Positions 1 to 7,394 are shown, counted from the first letter of the stretch. The stretch: DNA of 13,956 nt from HGM13233 sp964478515 (GCA_964478515.1 CAYZIL010000035.1:1-13956), one strand, 5' to 3'. Numbers and translations: made by a program. The notes: a model not told the origin generated them from the sequence alone.

Positions 1-76
1 GCTACTGTGGCTCAGTTGGTAGAGCAGCTGATTCGTAATCAGCAGGTCGCCGGTTCGAGTCCGGCCAGTAGCTCCA
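1..76 (+). tRNA. tRNA-Thr (anticodon CGT)
   Basis: The sequence folds into a complete cloverleaf. The acceptor stem pairs GCTACTG with CAGTAGC, followed by T and an encoded CCA. The D arm is GCTC/GAGC, the anticodon stem is GCTGA/TCAGC around loop TTCGTAA, and the T arm is GCCGG/CCGGC around TTCGAGT. The loop puts CGT at positions 34-36, which reads the threonine codon ACG. The gene starts at the first base of the window, so its promoter is not visible. A hairpin with a T-run follows three bases after the CCA. Confidence 0.97.
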
Positions 77-78
77 GA

Positions 79-119
79 AAGACATAGCCTTCCACCAAGT
101 GAAGGCTACGTCTTTTTTT
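79..119 (+). terminator. Rho-independent terminator of the tRNA gene
   Basis: AAGAC-A-TAGCCTTC (79-92) pairs with GAAGGCTA-C-GTCTT (101-114), with one A/C mismatch and an 8-nt loop. The T tract runs on to 119. It sits directly behind the tRNA and ends its transcript. Confidence 0.9.
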
Positions 120-339
120 ATTTTCTGATTGCAGAAATTGACAGTAGCGGTTCAATCTCAGCGGTTTGACAATTTTCTGCCGGTTTCACTCAGAGAAATA
201 AACGGAGCAGTTATTTTCACCGGCGGTCATACCCGCGCTTTCGTCGCCTTTGCCGCCGGTTTAGAAAAATCACCCTTTATTTGGGACGAGAGTCATTACC
301 GACATCGCCGGCTTTAACAGCGCAGATAATTTGAGAATA

Positions 340-369
340 ACAAAGAACGCCTAAAAAGGCGTTCTTTGT
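340..369. terminator. Perfect 13-bp inverted repeat, possible terminator
   Basis: ACAAAGAACGCCT (340-352) pairs with AGGCGTTCTTTGT (357-369) around an AAAA loop, without a mismatch. Read on the minus strand the stem is followed by TATTCTC, so the T tract is weak. It could still end the transcript of the surface-protein gene arriving from the right. On the plus strand no T-run follows. The structure is certain; the terminator role is an inference. Confidence 0.5.
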
Positions 370-444
370 CAAAGGACAATTTATAAATACATTTGAGCGC
401 AGACGGTTTTCGCGTTGCCGGAGTCTGAATCGGCCCCGCAGTGC

Positions 445-472
445 TTGCCGTAACGCGCAGTGCCTGGTTTGC
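445..472. repeat. 28-bp direct repeat, left copy
   Basis: This copy matches 3156-3183 in 27 of 28 positions, the only difference being C at 464 against G at 3175. The bases on either side of the two copies are unrelated. One plus-strand frame through it reads CRNAQCLVC and then stops shortly after, but I see no start codon or ribosome binding site, so coding is doubtful. The two copies bracket the surface-protein gene. Confidence 0.75.
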
Positions 473-666
473 ATCAGAGCATAATCTGCGTGTAAGTATC
501 GTCGGCTTACCGGCGAAAGTGGCAACACCAACTGCGGCGAGCTTTCGGTCGGTTTCCTAAATCCTTTTTCGCGAAATATTATTTATATTGGTCTGGTGTT
601 ACAACTAACCGAAACGAACCCATAGACGTAAAATGGCTGTGTGGCTTTGCCCGCAAAAATTATCTC

Positions 667-2661
667 TCAGGTGCGCCCACTTTTGTGTAAAAGCACTACG
701 CATCCCGCAAGACCAATTACCGCGAACAGAGCAATGCCTACCCAAAGCAACGATTCTGATTGGTCGCCTGTTACCGGTATATTCCCAGGTTCTGTAACGT
801 TAAGCGTGAATATATAGCTTGTGGCGGGTGAGGTTCCCGTAGCGCCGCTCGCGACGCAGTAATACTGAGTTCCGTCGTCCGCAATTGACGCTGCGGGAGT
901 GGTGTAACTTGCGCTTGTCGCACCGGCAAGCGCACTGAAACCGCTGCCCTCATCAATATACCATTGGTATCTTACGGCATCTTGCGCCGTTACAGTTATT
1001 GTCGCGGCACGTCCTATCGTCACTCTTACTGTTTTATTACTCGTCGGGTCAGTGATTGACGGGTCGCGCGGCGGGGCAACGTTAAGCGTGTAAACCTTTC
1101 CGGTGGCAGGGAATGTTCCCGCTGCGCCGCTCACGACGCAATAGAATTGGGCACCGTTATCTGCAATTACCGTAGCCGGGATGGTGTAGCTGGCTCCTGT
1201 GGCGCCGCTAACAGCGCTAAAGCCGCTGCCAGAACTTCTGAACCATTGGTAGCTAAGAGCGTTTTGCGTTGTAACCGTAACGGTCGCGGTGTTGCCGGTA
1301 GTCACATTGAGCGTTTTATTGGCCGTCGGTGCGGTAATTACAGGATCGAGAGATCCGGTAAGCATGACGCGAAAATACTTTGATGTGTCGTAAGCTGTGA
1401 AAGGCGTAATCACGCTGTCGGTGTAACTGCTGCCAGGATTGGCGTTTGACGTGTTGGCCTTCCATTGATACCATGTGCTGACAAAACCGGGTAGCTTGTT
1501 CGCTGCAAAGGTATTGCCCGATACTTCCGCGCCGCCGGCGCTGACGGTAATGCTGCCGTCGGCAAAAATGCCGTAGCTGCTGCCGCTTGCAGCTCCGCCC
1601 GTAGCACTCACTGTGCCGCCGCTGATTGTGACGTTCGGTGAAACACCGCTGCGCGCATAACCGTAGATGCCGTAGCTGTTTGTTTTTGCCGCTCCGCCGC
1701 AGGCGGTAACTACGCCGCCGCTGATGGTAATATGGCAGCCCCTTGTGTAAATTCCAAAGCTGTTCGAAACAGAACCATCGTATGTGTTTGTCGCCGTGCC
1801 GCCGCTGCCGGATACCGTACCGCCGCTTATCTCAATTCCGTTGCCGCCGCCGACATATATGCCGTAGCTGTGTATTGCTTTATCATTTTGTTCCGAGTTT
1901 GGCACTGCGGTACCACCCACTGCCGTAACTGTGCCGCCGGTAATTTCAATAAAACCGGAGTCTGCTTGTATACCGCGGCTGCCGGCGTTACCCGTACCGC
2001 CTGTAGCAATTATTGTACCTGCGTTGACGGTGATGTTGCCGGTGTTATTATTATAAATGCCCATGCTTCTGGCTAGTACTGCCGCACCGCCGCCGATTCC
2101 GGTTCCGCCTGTTGCTGTGAGCGTGCCCCCGTTTATTGTGATATTTCCGCCGTTCGCGGAAAGCATTCCGCAGGAATCTCCTTTCGTCACCGTACCGCCT
2201 GTAGCGACGATTGTGCCGCTGTTTATGGTGATTGAGCCGCTGGAATACATACCGTAGCTTGATGCGACAGCGCTGGCGTTGCTTGTCGTACCACCCGTAG
2301 CCGAAATACTGCCTGTGCCCTGTATTGTCACCGCACCTGCTATATATATACCGTAAGATGCGCCTACTGTCTCGTCTGGTGCAGTCAGACTGTTGCTGCC
2401 GGTAATCTCAATAGTCAAATCTCCATCGGCATAGACCGCGGCATTATTATAACTGGCCGTATTCGGCACGCTCACGCCGCTCAGAGTAAGTACACCGCTG
2501 CTGAAGCTTGCCGTGCCGCCGTAAAGGCCGGTGCTGTCACCGTCGTTCAGCTGGGTGCTACCTACATATACGCTGCTCGCCGAGGCCGCTTACGCCATGC
2601 CCGGAGTTAGTCCTGCAAAAATAAACACTATGAGGATTCCGGCAATAATTCGCTTTATCAT
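667..2661 (-). pseudogene. Sortase-anchored surface protein (repeat + Ig-like), interrupted by in-frame TAA
   Basis: The full frame has 665 codons from an ATG at 2661, preceded by GGAGGAG (2667-2673, 5-nt spacing). Codons 1-23 form a signal peptide (MIKR, a hydrophobic core, then PGMA). Codon 24 is TAA (2590-2592), and the same frame continues with AASASS and on to the end. The region from about 82 to 380 holds glycine/threonine-rich repeats such as ITISGGTVSATGG, probably a beta-helix or carbohydrate-binding-like array. Two Ig-like domains follow (about 439-527 and 532-622) with conserved YQW and YC residues. The C-terminus is a classic sorting signal: IPVTG at 628-632, a hydrophobic span and the tail HKSGRT. 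If intact it would be exported and linked to peptidoglycan by a sortase; none is encoded here. An automated start at GTG 2475 would lose the secretion signal. It is either a recently inactivated gene, a stop that is read through, or a base-call error. The family call is secure; the binding target is unknown. Confidence 0.85.
2590..2592 (-). other. In-frame TAA stop inside the signal peptide region
   Basis: On the minus strand the triplet is TAA, directly after GGC-ATG-GCG (GMA) and before GCG-GCC-TCG-GCG (AASA). The frame is unchanged on either side, so no frameshift is involved. One transition from CAA (Gln) or one change from AAA or GAA would explain it. Other genes in the window use TAA as a normal stop, so the codon is not reassigned. 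Confidence 0.9.
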
Positions 2662-2748
2662 GTCTTCTCCTCCAAAATTCCATAAAAAAACGTATTTGAC
2701 ATACCAGAAACACTTATTCGCCTATATAAAGTTGCTTTCACTACGGAC

Positions 2749-2776
2749 ATTATATTATAAATGCAAAAAAAGTCAA
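2749..2776 (-). promoter_or_regulatory. Promoter of the surface-protein gene
   Basis: Read on the minus strand, TTGACT (2776-2771) is followed after 16 bases by TATAAT (2754-2749), a near-consensus housekeeping promoter. The ATG lies about 88 bases downstream, leaving a leader of roughly 80 nt in which I recognise no riboswitch. An intact promoter and ribosome binding site ahead of a gene with a single stop suggest that the inactivation, if real, is recent. Confidence 0.8.
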
Positions 2777-3065
2777 TAAATGTCATTTTTTCAACACATT
2801 TTGTTCAAAACAACAAATTCACAGAAAGAGATTTGCCCTCTTTGCCGGTGAATTTATCACAGGAAAACATGAAGCGTCATCGCAATATATTTGCTGCCGA
2901 TGTCGTCAAAGATACCTGCAATACACTATGGTGCTGAAGGTAAGCTATAAGGAAGTTATAGAAAATACAAAGGAAACCGTATCTGCGGTTTCCCGGAAAT
3001 TATCGCTCAGAGCACTAAATCGTTGAAGATGGTAACTCCCCCAATATATTAGGTCAATTCCGTAA

Positions 3066-3113
3066 AATAAAGGGGCTGCGACGCGGCTGTTGTTTCGTCC
3101 CAGTCCCTTTATT
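3066..3113 (-). terminator. Probable terminator of the aldehyde dehydrogenase gene
   Basis: AATAAAGGG (3066-3074) pairs with CCCTTTATT (3105-3113). Further pairing inside (CTG/CAG and GACG/CGTC) gives a long imperfect hairpin. On the minus strand the stem ends in TTTATTTTACG, a fair T-rich tail. It lies about 100 bases downstream of the dehydrogenase stop. Confidence 0.55.
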
Positions 3114-3155
3114 AAACAAAGCTAAAAATGTTATGATAATCAACACGTGTTGTGA

Positions 3156-3183
3156 TTGCCGTAACGCGCAGTGCGTGGTTTGC
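3156..3183. repeat. 28-bp direct repeat, right copy
   Basis: This is the partner of 445-472, same orientation, 27 of 28 bases identical. The matching plus-strand frame reads CRNAQCVVC and continues EFDKTV before a stop. It lies just beyond the stop of the dehydrogenase gene, so it could be a dispersed intergenic repeat or a footprint of recombination around the surface-protein gene. Confidence 0.75.
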
Positions 3184-3216
3184 GAATTTGACAAAACTGT
3201 CTAAAACTCCCGCGCG

Positions 3217-4581
3217 CTATTTCATAAATTTTTTAATTACGGCAAAGCTTTTGTCGCTGTAGGGGTGGTAGCGCATAGCGAGGTCAATCCAGTTTGCTTT
3301 TTTGACGATGCTGCGGTAGTGCGTAAAGGTGTCAAAGCTCTTTTTGCCGTGGTAGCTGCCCATTCCCGACTGCCCGACGCCGCCGAAAGGCATTTCCGAG
3401 GTCGCAAGGTGAATTATAACGTCGTTTATGCACCCGCCGCCGAAAGAACAACTGTCAAGCACCTGCCTTTGGGTCTGCTCGTCGTTGCTGAAAAGATAGA
3501 GCGCCAACGGTTTGGGTCGGCTGCGAATATAATCGATCGGCTCGGCAATGTCGCTGAAGCTGAGCAACGGCAGTATCGGCCCGAATATCTCCTCTTGCAT
3601 AACGGGCGAGTTTGCCGTAATACCGTCAAGGACGGTAGGCTCTATGAAGCGGCTGGCCGCGTCGCTGCCGCCGCCAATCACAATATTTTCGCCCTGCATC
3701 AGCTTCAATACGCGCTGAAAGTGCTTGTCGTTGACAATTACCGGCATGTTCGCCATATTGCCGCCGGGAAAGAACCCGTCGAGCGCCTGGCGTAAGTATT
3801 CTATGAACTGCGCTTTTACGCTCTCGTGAATAAACAGATAGTCCGGCTCGACGCAGGTCTGTCCGGCGTTCAGTACCTTGCCGAAAGCGATGCGCTTCGC
3901 CGCCAGCTTCACGTCCGCGTCGGCAGTTACTATTGCCGGGCTCTTGCCGCCGAGCTCCAGTGTTACCGGCGTCAGGTGCTGCGCCGCCGCGCTCATAACG
4001 ACCTTGCCGACAGCCACGCTACCGGTAAAGAAAATATAGTCGAACTGCTGTTCAAGCAGCGCGCTGTTCTGCTCGCGGCCGCCCTCGACTACGGCTATAT
4101 ATTCCGGCGCAAAGTTTTCGCCTATAAGCGCGGCTATTGCAGCGCTGGTGGCCGGCGCGTAAGCCGAGGGTTTAACAACCGCGCAGTTGCCGGCACAAAG
4201 CGCCCCGACGAGCGGCGCCAGACACAATTGTACCGGGTAATTCCACGGCGACATTATCAGCGCCACGCCGTACGGCTCGGGCGAGACGAAGCTTTTGGCG
4301 CTGAACTGCGCAAGCGGCGTGCGCACCCGCCGCTGTTTGACCCAGCGCGGCAGCCGTTTGAGAATATAATTGATCTCCTCAAGTACAATACCCGTCTCGC
4401 ACATGTAGCTTTCCAGCGGGTGTTTGCGCAAATCGCTTTCCAGCGCGTTTGCAAGCTGCGATTCATTATCCTTTATTGCTTTTCTCAGCTTTTCGAGCAT
4501 GTCAATGCGAAATTCCAGCGCTCGTGTCGCGCCGCTAAGGTAGTACTCGCGCTGGCGCGCGACAATCTTCTCAATATCCAT
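3217..4581 (-). CDS. Aldehyde dehydrogenase, class 3 (ALDH3) type
   Basis: At 454 residues this has the full length of NAD(P)-dependent ALDH3-family enzymes, which oxidise medium- or long-chain and aromatic aldehydes to carboxylates. Visible landmarks are PWNYP with Asn114, FFTGS (184-188) in the cofactor fold, the general base in LELGGKSP (Glu209), the catalytic Cys243 in GQTCVEPDY, EEIFGP (330-335), and the C-terminal signature MPFGGVGQSGMGSYHG (397-412). Asn114, Glu209 and Cys243 match the numbering I know for mammalian ALDH3A1, so the alignment is nearly gap-free. The start is fixed by GGAGGA four bases before ATG. There is no signal peptide; the C-terminus is basic and hydrophobic, so loose membrane contact is possible. 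It has its own promoter and follows the terminator of the regulator gene. The natural substrate cannot be read from the sequence. Confidence 0.95.
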   Translation of the reverse strand: MDIEKIVARQREYYLSGATRALEFRIDMLEKLRKAIKDNESQLANALESDLRKHPLESYMCETGIVLEEINYILKRLPRWVKQRRVRTPLAQFSAKSFVSPEPYGVALIMSPWNYPVQLCLAPLVGALCAGNCAVVKPSAYAPATSAAIAALIGENFAPEYIAVVEGGREQNSALLEQQFDYIFFTGSVAVGKVVMSAAAQHLTPVTLELGGKSPAIVTADADVKLAAKRIAFGKVLNAGQTCVEPDYLFIHESVKAQFIEYLRQALDGFFPGGNMANMPVIVNDKHFQRVLKLMQGENIVIGGGSDAASRFIEPTVLDGITANSPVMQEEIFGPILPLLSFSDIAEPIDYIRSRPKPLALYLFSNDEQTQRQVLDSCSFGGGCINDVIIHLATSEMPFGGVGQSGMGSYHGKKSFDTFTHYRSIVKKANWIDLAMRYHPYSDKSFAVIKKFMK

Positions 4582-4624
4582 AATTCCTCCGTTTGTGACA
4601 ACCGGCTATAAACTTCTCGCTGCA

Positions 4625-4654
4625 ATTATACTATATCACGCCGCTGCGGCACAA
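4625..4654 (-). promoter_or_regulatory. Promoter of the aldehyde dehydrogenase gene
   Basis: On the minus strand TTGTGC (4654-4649) and TATAAT (4630-4625) are separated by 18 bases, with the ATG 44 bases further on. It lies after the terminator of the upstream regulator gene, so the dehydrogenase can be transcribed alone. Confidence 0.65.
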
Positions 4655-4670
4655 TAGCCCGGCGCGCGGC

Positions 4671-4705
4671 AAAAATAAAGCCCGAACGGTTTGGGTCCGT
4701 TCGGG
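4671..4705 (-). terminator. Rho-independent terminator after the YerC/TrpR-like gene
   Basis: CCCGAACGG (4681-4689) pairs perfectly with CCGTTCGGG (4697-4705). Read on the minus strand the stem is followed by CTTTATTTTT. It separates the regulator gene from the dehydrogenase. Confidence 0.9.
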
Positions 4706-4737
4706 TATGCTTAATTTTCTTTGTCTGCGGCGGCGCG

Positions 4738-5031
4738 CTATTTTTTGCTCACTCGCTCCAGTACCGTGCGGTAGCCGCCGTCGCCGTATTGAAGGCATTT
4801 ATTGACGCGGGAGATTGTGGCGCTGGACGCGCCGGTCTGCGCGGCAATTTCAAAAAACGTCTCGTTTTCGCTCAACAGCATAGCAACTTTCAGCCGCTGT
4901 GCCATTGACGCCAGCTCTCCCTTTGTACAAATATCGTCAAAAAACAGCCGGCACTCCTCTACGGTCTGCAGCGCCAGTACAGCTTGGTACATAGCGGTCA
5001 GTTCGCTTGCGTCGCTTCTCGGTTTTGCCAT
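4738..5031 (-). CDS. YerC/YecD-family TrpR-like DNA-binding protein
   Basis: This 97-residue protein is of normal length for the YerC/YecD branch of the Trp-repressor superfamily, a small all-helical dimeric DNA-binding fold. The helix-turn-helix lies at about 58-82, with FFEIAAQTGASSATISRVNK as the recognisable stretch, followed by a C-terminal helix (CLQYGDGGYRTVLERV). The N-terminal helices (LTAMYQAVLALQTVEECRLFFDDI) would form the dimer core. GGGGGTGA lies five bases or so before the ATG. It follows the ATPase gene of the amino-acid importer, although a terminator candidate lies between. The family's ligands and targets are poorly known, and a role in controlling the neighbouring importer is my inference. 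Confidence 0.9.
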   Translation of the reverse strand: MAKPRSDASELTAMYQAVLALQTVEECRLFFDDICTKGELASMAQRLKVAMLLSENETFFEIAAQTGASSATISRVNKCLQYGDGGYRTVLERVSKK

Positions 5032-5069
5032 CGTCTGTCACCCCCGCACCATGATACCATGGCAGCTGC

Positions 5070-5105
5070 AAAAAATAAAGCGGCAGCGGCATAACAAGCG
5101 CCGCC
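5070..5105 (-). terminator. Probable terminator after the ABC transporter ATPase gene
   Basis: Read on the minus strand, GGCGGCG (5105-5099) pairs with CGCTGCC (5088-5082), including one G-T wobble, over a 10-nt loop. CTTTATTTTTT follows. The stem starts two bases after the ATPase stop codon, so it probably ends or attenuates the importer transcript before the regulator gene. Confidence 0.7.
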
Positions 5106-5106
5106 G

Positions 5107-5868
5107 TCAGCGCATTAAATAGTTTTTTAAAAATCCCGCCGTGCGCTGCTGCTGCGGCGCCGTGAGCAGTTGCCGTGCGGGTCCCTGCTCGACAATAGCG
5201 CCCTCGTCCATAAAAACGGCTCTGTCTGCCACGTTTTTGGCAAACTCTATCTCGTGGGTCACAATAACCATTGTCATTTTCTGAGCCGCCAGCATTTTTA
5301 TTGTCGCCAGCACCTCGCCGGTCAATTCCGGGTCAAGGGCGCTGGTGGGCTCGTCAAAATACATTATTTCGGGGTCGTTCATCAGCGCTCTGGCAATGCC
5401 GACGCGCTGCTGCTGACCGCCGGAAAGCGTGCAGGGATAGCTGCGCGCCTTGTCGGAAAGTCCGAGTTTGTCAAGAAGTCCTGCGGCCTTTTCTTCCATC
5501 TCGCCGCGGTCGCGCTTTTGTACGGCGACGGGTGCGTCAATAAGGTTTTGCAGCACGTTCATATGCGGGAAAAGATTGAAGCTTTGAAACACCATTCCAA
5601 AACGGCGTTTTATCTGCCGCAGCTGTTCCTTTGACGCATACTCAACCGCGCCGTTTTTTTCAGCTGCAGCCGTGTCGTCGTCGTATTTTATCCGGCCGGC
5701 GTCAATGCGCTCAATTAACGCCGCGCAGCGCAACAGCGTGCTTTTTCCCGAACCCGAGCGCCCGATTACGGCAATGCTCTCGCCGCGCTCGACGCTCAGC
5801 GAAACGCCTTTAAGCACGCCCACACCGTCAAAGCTTTTTCTAATATCCGTTAGTTCCAATACGCTCAT
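5107..5868 (-). CDS. Polar amino-acid ABC transporter, ATP-binding protein
   Basis: The 253-residue ATPase has the full GlnQ/HisP layout: Walker A GRSGSGKST (36-44), Q-loop Gln95 in VFQSFNLFPH, ABC signature LSGGQQQR (148-155), Walker B IMYFDEPTSALDP (168-180) with Glu173, and the switch His205 in VTHE. It would dimerise on the cytoplasmic face of the permease and drive uptake. The segment 64-82 (DDTAAAEKNGAVEYASKEQ) resembles the extra loop common in this subfamily. The start overlaps nothing: ATG lies two bases after the permease stop, with AGGAT inside the permease end as ribosome binding site, so translation is probably coupled. Confidence 0.96.
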   Translation of the reverse strand: MSVLELTDIRKSFDGVGVLKGVSLSVERGESIAVIGRSGSGKSTLLRCAALIERIDAGRIKYDDDTAAAEKNGAVEYASKEQLRQIKRRFGMVFQSFNLFPHMNVLQNLIDAPVAVQKRDRGEMEEKAAGLLDKLGLSDKARSYPCTLSGGQQQRVGIARALMNDPEIMYFDEPTSALDPELTGEVLATIKMLAAQKMTMVIVTHEIEFAKNVADRAVFMDEGAIVEQGPARQLLTAPQQQRTAGFLKNYLMR

Positions 5869-5870
5869 AG

Positions 5871-6524
5871 CTATATCCTGTAATAATCAAGTCTTTTTTC
5901 CGCCCGCTCCATTAGCATGGCAACAATAAAATTGAAAATATAGTAAAACAGGCCTGCGGCGACAAACGCAGCCATGCTTTTTTGCGCCGCCACTATCGCC
6001 TTTGCGGTAGTAAACATTTCGCTTACCGAAATGGCAAATGCCAGTGATGTGTCCTTAATAAGCGTAATTATTTCGTTAGTCACCGACGGCAGCACCCTTT
6101 TTACCATTTGCGGCAAAACAATTCGCGTAAAGGTCTGCGCCGGCGAATAACCGAGCACCGCCGCCGCCTCGTACTGCCCCGCCGGTATAGAGGCTATTCC
6201 GCCGCGATAAATCTCGGCAAAGTATGCGGCATAGTTGACGGAAAACGCGACTATTACCGCCGTAAACCGGTAATTGGCGCCGGTCTGTATGCCGAACAGA
6301 AAGTAGGGCCCAAAGTAAACTACCAGCAGCTGCAGCATCAGCGGCGTGCCGCGCATTATCGAAATATATATGCGCACCAGCCAGCTCAGCGGCTTTAACC
6401 GCGACATGCGGCCCAGCGCCACAAATATACCCAGCGGCAGCGAAATAAGCAGCGTCAGCAAAAAAATCTCCACTGAGGTCAACATGCCCTCGGCAAGCTG
6501 CAAAACCATTGTTGAAATACTCAT
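5871..6524 (-). CDS. Polar amino-acid ABC transporter, permease protein
   Basis: This 217-residue inner-membrane protein belongs to the HisM/GlnP family. Hydrophobic segments lie at about 16-38, 48-78, 86-103, 155-172 and 184-206. RGTP (58-61) is the usual motif after the second segment. The cytoplasmic EAA loop begins with EAAAVLG (119-125) and ends in LPQMVKRVLP, the site where the ATPase docks. Only one permease gene is present, so the channel is probably a homodimer. GGAGAG precedes the ATG. It is separated from the lipoprotein gene by 53 bases that contain a perfect palindrome. Confidence 0.95.
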   Translation of the reverse strand: MSISTMVLQLAEGMLTSVEIFLLTLLISLPLGIFVALGRMSRLKPLSWLVRIYISIMRGTPLMLQLLVVYFGPYFLFGIQTGANYRFTAVIVAFSVNYAAYFAEIYRGGIASIPAGQYEAAAVLGYSPAQTFTRIVLPQMVKRVLPSVTNEIITLIKDTSLAFAISVSEMFTTAKAIVAAQKSMAAFVAAGLFYYIFNFIVAMLMERAEKRLDYYRI

Positions 6525-6538
6525 AATCTCTCCGCAAA

Positions 6539-6564
6539 GCGCCCGCTGCCGCGGCAGCGGGCGC
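6539..6564 (-). promoter_or_regulatory. Perfect 26-bp palindrome between lipoprotein and permease genes
   Basis: GCGCCCGCTGCCG (6539-6551) is followed without interruption by its exact reverse complement (6552-6564). In the minus-strand mRNA it forms a very stable GC hairpin 13 bases after the lipoprotein stop and just before the permease ribosome binding site. There is no T-run, so full termination is unlikely. Protection of the lipoprotein mRNA 3' end or partial attenuation would fit the usual need for more binding protein than permease. Confidence 0.75.
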
Positions 6565-6577
6565 CGTAGTGTAATTG

Positions 6578-7369
6578 TCAGCCTATCAGCGTAACTCCGA
6601 ATTCCTCAGCAATCTGCGCGGCCGTACCGTCGGCGAGCATTGCCGAAAATTCAGCCTGCACCGCGTCGCGCAGCTCGGTATTGCCGAGTAAAAAGCCGAT
6701 GGCATATTGCTCGACATCAACGGACTCGTCGAGTATGCGGAAGGTGTCGGTACCCTCCATTTGGAACCGGGCAACACCAACGTCCACGATTATTGCGTCG
6801 ACAGCACCCTGCTCAAGGTCCATGACAGCCGTCTGGTAGTCGCCGCACTCCATTAGTTCGCCGAAACTCGCCAGCAAATCCGCGTTCTCGTCTTTACTGA
6901 CAGCCGCCAGCGCGGACGAGTCGGCCTGCACCATTACGGTCGCGCCGGCAAGGTCGGCAAGCGTTTCAATGGCAGAGTCCGCACGCACCATTACGACCTG
7001 GGTGTTGTCGACATACGGCTCGCTCCAGGTATAGTCGTTCTCGCGGCCGGTCATAGTAAAGCCGTTCCAGATACAGTTGATTGCGCCCGACTCAAGCTCC
7101 AGGTCCTTAGCGTCCCAGTCAATGGGCTGCAGCACCAGTTCCCAGCCAAGACGCTCGCAAAGAATGCGCGCGCACTCTATGTCAAAACCGGTGTATTCGC
7201 CGTTATCGTCAACATAGCCGTAAGGGGGAAACTCCTTGTCAAACCCTACCTTCAGCGTGGTAACGTCCGGGTCATTGCCCTGAGTGCTCTGTCCGGCACA
7301 GCCGCTGAGCAGTGACAGCGCCATAACCGCCGCCATAATAATAACAAATACCTTTTTCAATTTCATCAT
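6578..7369 (-). CDS. Polar amino-acid ABC transporter, substrate-binding lipoprotein
   Basis: This 263-residue family-3 solute-binding protein starts with a lipoprotein signal: a basic head (MKLKK), a hydrophobic core and lipobox LSGC with Cys24 as the lipidated residue. The binding fold is recognisable from LKVGFDKEFPPYGYVDDNGEYTG-type sequence at about 40-62, then GFDIECARILCERLGW, DLELESGAINCIWNGFTMTGRE (the substrate-contact region) and WSEPYV. The ligand is an amino acid or a close analogue; which one cannot be told. There are two adjacent ATGs (7369 and 7366); GGAGGA at 7374-7379 is 4 bases from the first and 7 from the second, so MKLKK is the likelier start. It is the first gene of the importer operon behind an operator-like promoter. 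Confidence 0.96.
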   Translation of the reverse strand: MMKLKKVFVIIMAAVMALSLLSGCAGQSTQGNDPDVTTLKVGFDKEFPPYGYVDDNGEYTGFDIECARILCERLGWELVLQPIDWDAKDLELESGAINCIWNGFTMTGRENDYTWSEPYVDNTQVVMVRADSAIETLADLAGATVMVQADSSALAAVSKDENADLLASFGELMECGDYQTAVMDLEQGAVDAIIVDVGVARFQMEGTDTFRILDESVDVEQYAIGFLLGNTELRDAVQAEFSAMLADGTAAQIAEEFGVTLIG

Positions 7370-7394
7370 TTTATCCTCCGTTCATCTTGCCAAT

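Larger units (their letters stand above)
120..666. other. Gene-poor spacer between tRNA-Thr and the surface-protein gene
   Basis: I see no convincing gene in this stretch of about 550 bases. The open frames present (129-317 plus strand, 277-531 minus strand) start at TTG, lack ribosome binding sites and resemble no family I know. What can be supported is a perfect inverted repeat at 340-369 and one copy of a 28-bp repeat at 445-472. The surface-protein gene reads into this spacer from the right. Confidence 0.6.
2781..3216. other. Spacer with hairpins and possible coding remnants
   Basis: No complete gene is visible. One plus-strand frame (about 2730-3029) is open for nearly 100 codons but has no start until an ATG at 2928 and no ribosome binding site. 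A short minus-strand frame around 2857-2925 reads DDIGSKYIAMTLHVF and also looks protein-like. Both could be chance or gene remnants. A hairpin GGAAACCG/CGGTTTCC lies at 2972-2993. A larger hairpin at 3066-3113 and a 28-bp repeat at 3156-3183 are listed separately. Confidence 0.5.

Noticed and set aside
129..531. Small proteins of 62 residues (129-317, plus) and 84 residues (277-531, minus)
   Set aside because: Both begin at TTG without a ribosome binding site, overlap each other and a perfect inverted repeat, and match nothing I recognise.
1540..2440. CRISPR-like array in the repeated GC-rich segments
   Set aside because: The repeats are degenerate, of irregular spacing, and lie within one coding frame that gives glycine/threonine-rich protein repeats.
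667..2475. Surface-protein gene starting at GTG 2475
   Set aside because: No ribosome binding site precedes this GTG, and it would remove the signal peptide needed by a sortase-anchored protein. The frame continues upstream to a well-placed ATG at 2661, interrupted only by one TAA.
1..3216. Genomic island integrated at the tRNA-Thr gene
   Set aside because: No second copy of the tRNA 3' end is visible in the window and no integrase gene is present. The tRNA carries its own terminator and looks undisturbed.
3826..4611. Plus-strand 261-residue frame opposite the aldehyde dehydrogenase
   Set aside because: The opposite strand has a clear full-length enzyme with catalytic residues. This frame is arginine- and alanine-rich, resembles no family and has no ribosome binding site.
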